64,000 nt of DNA from Methanosarcina sp. MSH10X1 (lineage in GTDB: Archaea > Halobacteriota > Methanosarcinia > Methanosarcinales > Methanosarcinaceae), in NCBI RefSeq assembly GCF_004099695.1, contig NZ_SCHL01000015.1, positions 1 to 64,000 of the forward strand, in the 5' to 3' direction. Position numbers and translations under genes: made by a program. The notes under the pieces are model-generated. The model was given only the letters and a program-made list of their open reading frames with translations. It was not told the origin of the DNA and searched no databases. Of the stretch, positions 63,322 through 64,000 are shown piece after piece (the first letter of the stretch is position 1; each line of letters begins with the position of its first letter).

Positions 63322-64000
63322 TCACGGCTCTCCCTCCAGTACATCTCTTGAATTCCGACTAAAAACTCCCGATACTCGGGATAACAAACCTGTAAGCCCC
63401 TGATTCTTGTAGTAAGCCCTTATTTCAGGGTCCTGGATTTGTTTATCCCTTTTAATTGCCGAACTAAAATAGCCCCAGAAGTAAGCAGCGCCTGTATAAT
63501 AGGGGTATTTCACTGAGAAGTAAAGTACGTTTACTAGAGCAATTAAAGAATTTTTGCCGAGATAGTAAGCCATCCAACCATTTTTAATATATCCATGCCA
63601 GAGTCCATCTGCTGCACTTGTTTTACGTTTCTGCATCTGGACGACATCGGCATATTGTACGAGCCTCCAGCCTCGCATGAGAGCTTTTATGTTGGAAATT
63701 GAATCCGGAGATGGCTCAACCTGATAGCCGCCGGTCTCAAAGAAGCACTCCTTCCTCCAGATCCTTCCCGTGCCACGAGGAAGATTTTTGGTAGTTACTT
63801 CCAGGGAAAGTTTCCCTTTAGTCTCATAATATATTCCGCCGCTTACAATCCCGATAGAATTATCCTTTTCAAATTCATCCAGGAGTTTTCCAAAATAATT
63901 TTCTTCCAGAACCGTATCGGCATCCAGAAGGGCTATATACTCGAATTCGAGATTATTTCCCCTGCAATACTCAAGCGCATAATCAAAACCCTGTTTGCAG
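63322..64000 (-). CDS. GT2-family glycosyltransferase, cut by the window edge
   Basis: The frame is open from 63322 to the right edge; its 5' end lies outside. The visible part starts CKQGFDYALEYCRGNN and contains IALLDADTVLEENY with the DAD (DxD) metal motif, then GRIWRKECFFETGGYQ, typical of GT2 enzymes. A hydrophobic stretch (SLIALVNVLYFSVKYPYYTGAAYFWGYF, two parts) follows. An internal ATG at 63678 is not the true start. It belongs to the same surface-glycan cluster. Confidence 0.85.
   Translation of the reverse strand, partial: CKQGFDYALEYCRGNNLEFEYIALLDADTVLEENYFGKLLDEFEKDNSIGIVSGGIYYETKGKLSLEVTTKNLPRGTGRIWRKECFFETGGYQVEPSPDSISNIKALMRGWRLVQYADVVQMQKRKTSAADGLWHGYIKNGWMAYYLGKNSLIALVNVLYFSVKYPYYTGAAYFWGYFSSAIKRDKQIQDPEIRAYYKNQGLTGLLSRVSGVFSRNSRDVLEGEP

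Overview
The window looks like a Methanosarcina chromosome, closest in content and order to what I recall of M. acetivorans. Diagnostic genes are a methanol corrinoid protein and methyltransferase pair (mtaCB), F420-dependent methylene-H4MPT dehydrogenase (mtd), the methanofuran enzyme MfnB, a group II chaperonin, the archaeal nitrogen regulator NrpR, FilR1/Msr-type regulators and disaggregatase-like beta-helix proteins. TATA boxes, AT-rich intergenic DNA and a tRNA without an encoded CCA fit an archaeon. No database search was possible; all names come from reading the translations.

Region 1 (about 0.3-12.4 kb) is a methanol-utilisation island. It holds a COG0523-type GTPase, a 1.1 kb non-coding leader with two strong hairpins, mtaC-mtaB, a GPR1/FUN34/YaaH-family transporter, a cation-efflux remnant, two tandem HyuA-like ATPases with six 18-bp repeats just upstream of a TATA box, and two tandem FilR1/Msr-type regulators. 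A plausible reading is one unit making, metallating, re-activating and regulating the methanol methyltransferase. The activation and metallation roles are inferences.

Region 2 (12.5-28.7 kb) is mostly housekeeping: a cupredoxin-like lipoprotein, tRNA-Arg(GCG), YchF, a cis-prenyltransferase homologue lacking its catalytic motif, a zinc-ribbon gene with a damaged or unusual start, a dense repeat block, nrpR, an MBL hydrolase, sufC-sufB, a small regulator with a membrane polyferredoxin, a thermosome subunit, DUF473-PAC2, a pyruvate-kinase-C-like protein and tgtA.

Region 3 (28.8-40 kb) carries a UbiA / geranylgeranyl-reductase-like / radical SAM trio that is a good candidate for quinone-like lipid (methanophenazine?) synthesis. 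It also carries a coiled-coil protein, serB, mtd, DUF2111, DUF166, tmk, a HisA-like protein, mfnB and a YdjM-like membrane protein.

Region 4 (40-64 kb) is a cell-surface polysaccharide region. It has two large polytopic membrane proteins, two polysaccharide deacetylases, glycosyltransferases (one with tandem GT2 domains), a flippase, a FemAB/GNAT-like protein, a serine-acetyltransferase-like enzyme with no normal start codon, and two beta-helix disaggregatase-like proteins plus a decayed third copy. A DEAD-box helicase sits in the middle. Intergenic spacers here are long and gene remnants common, as in an accessory region. The last gene runs off the right edge.
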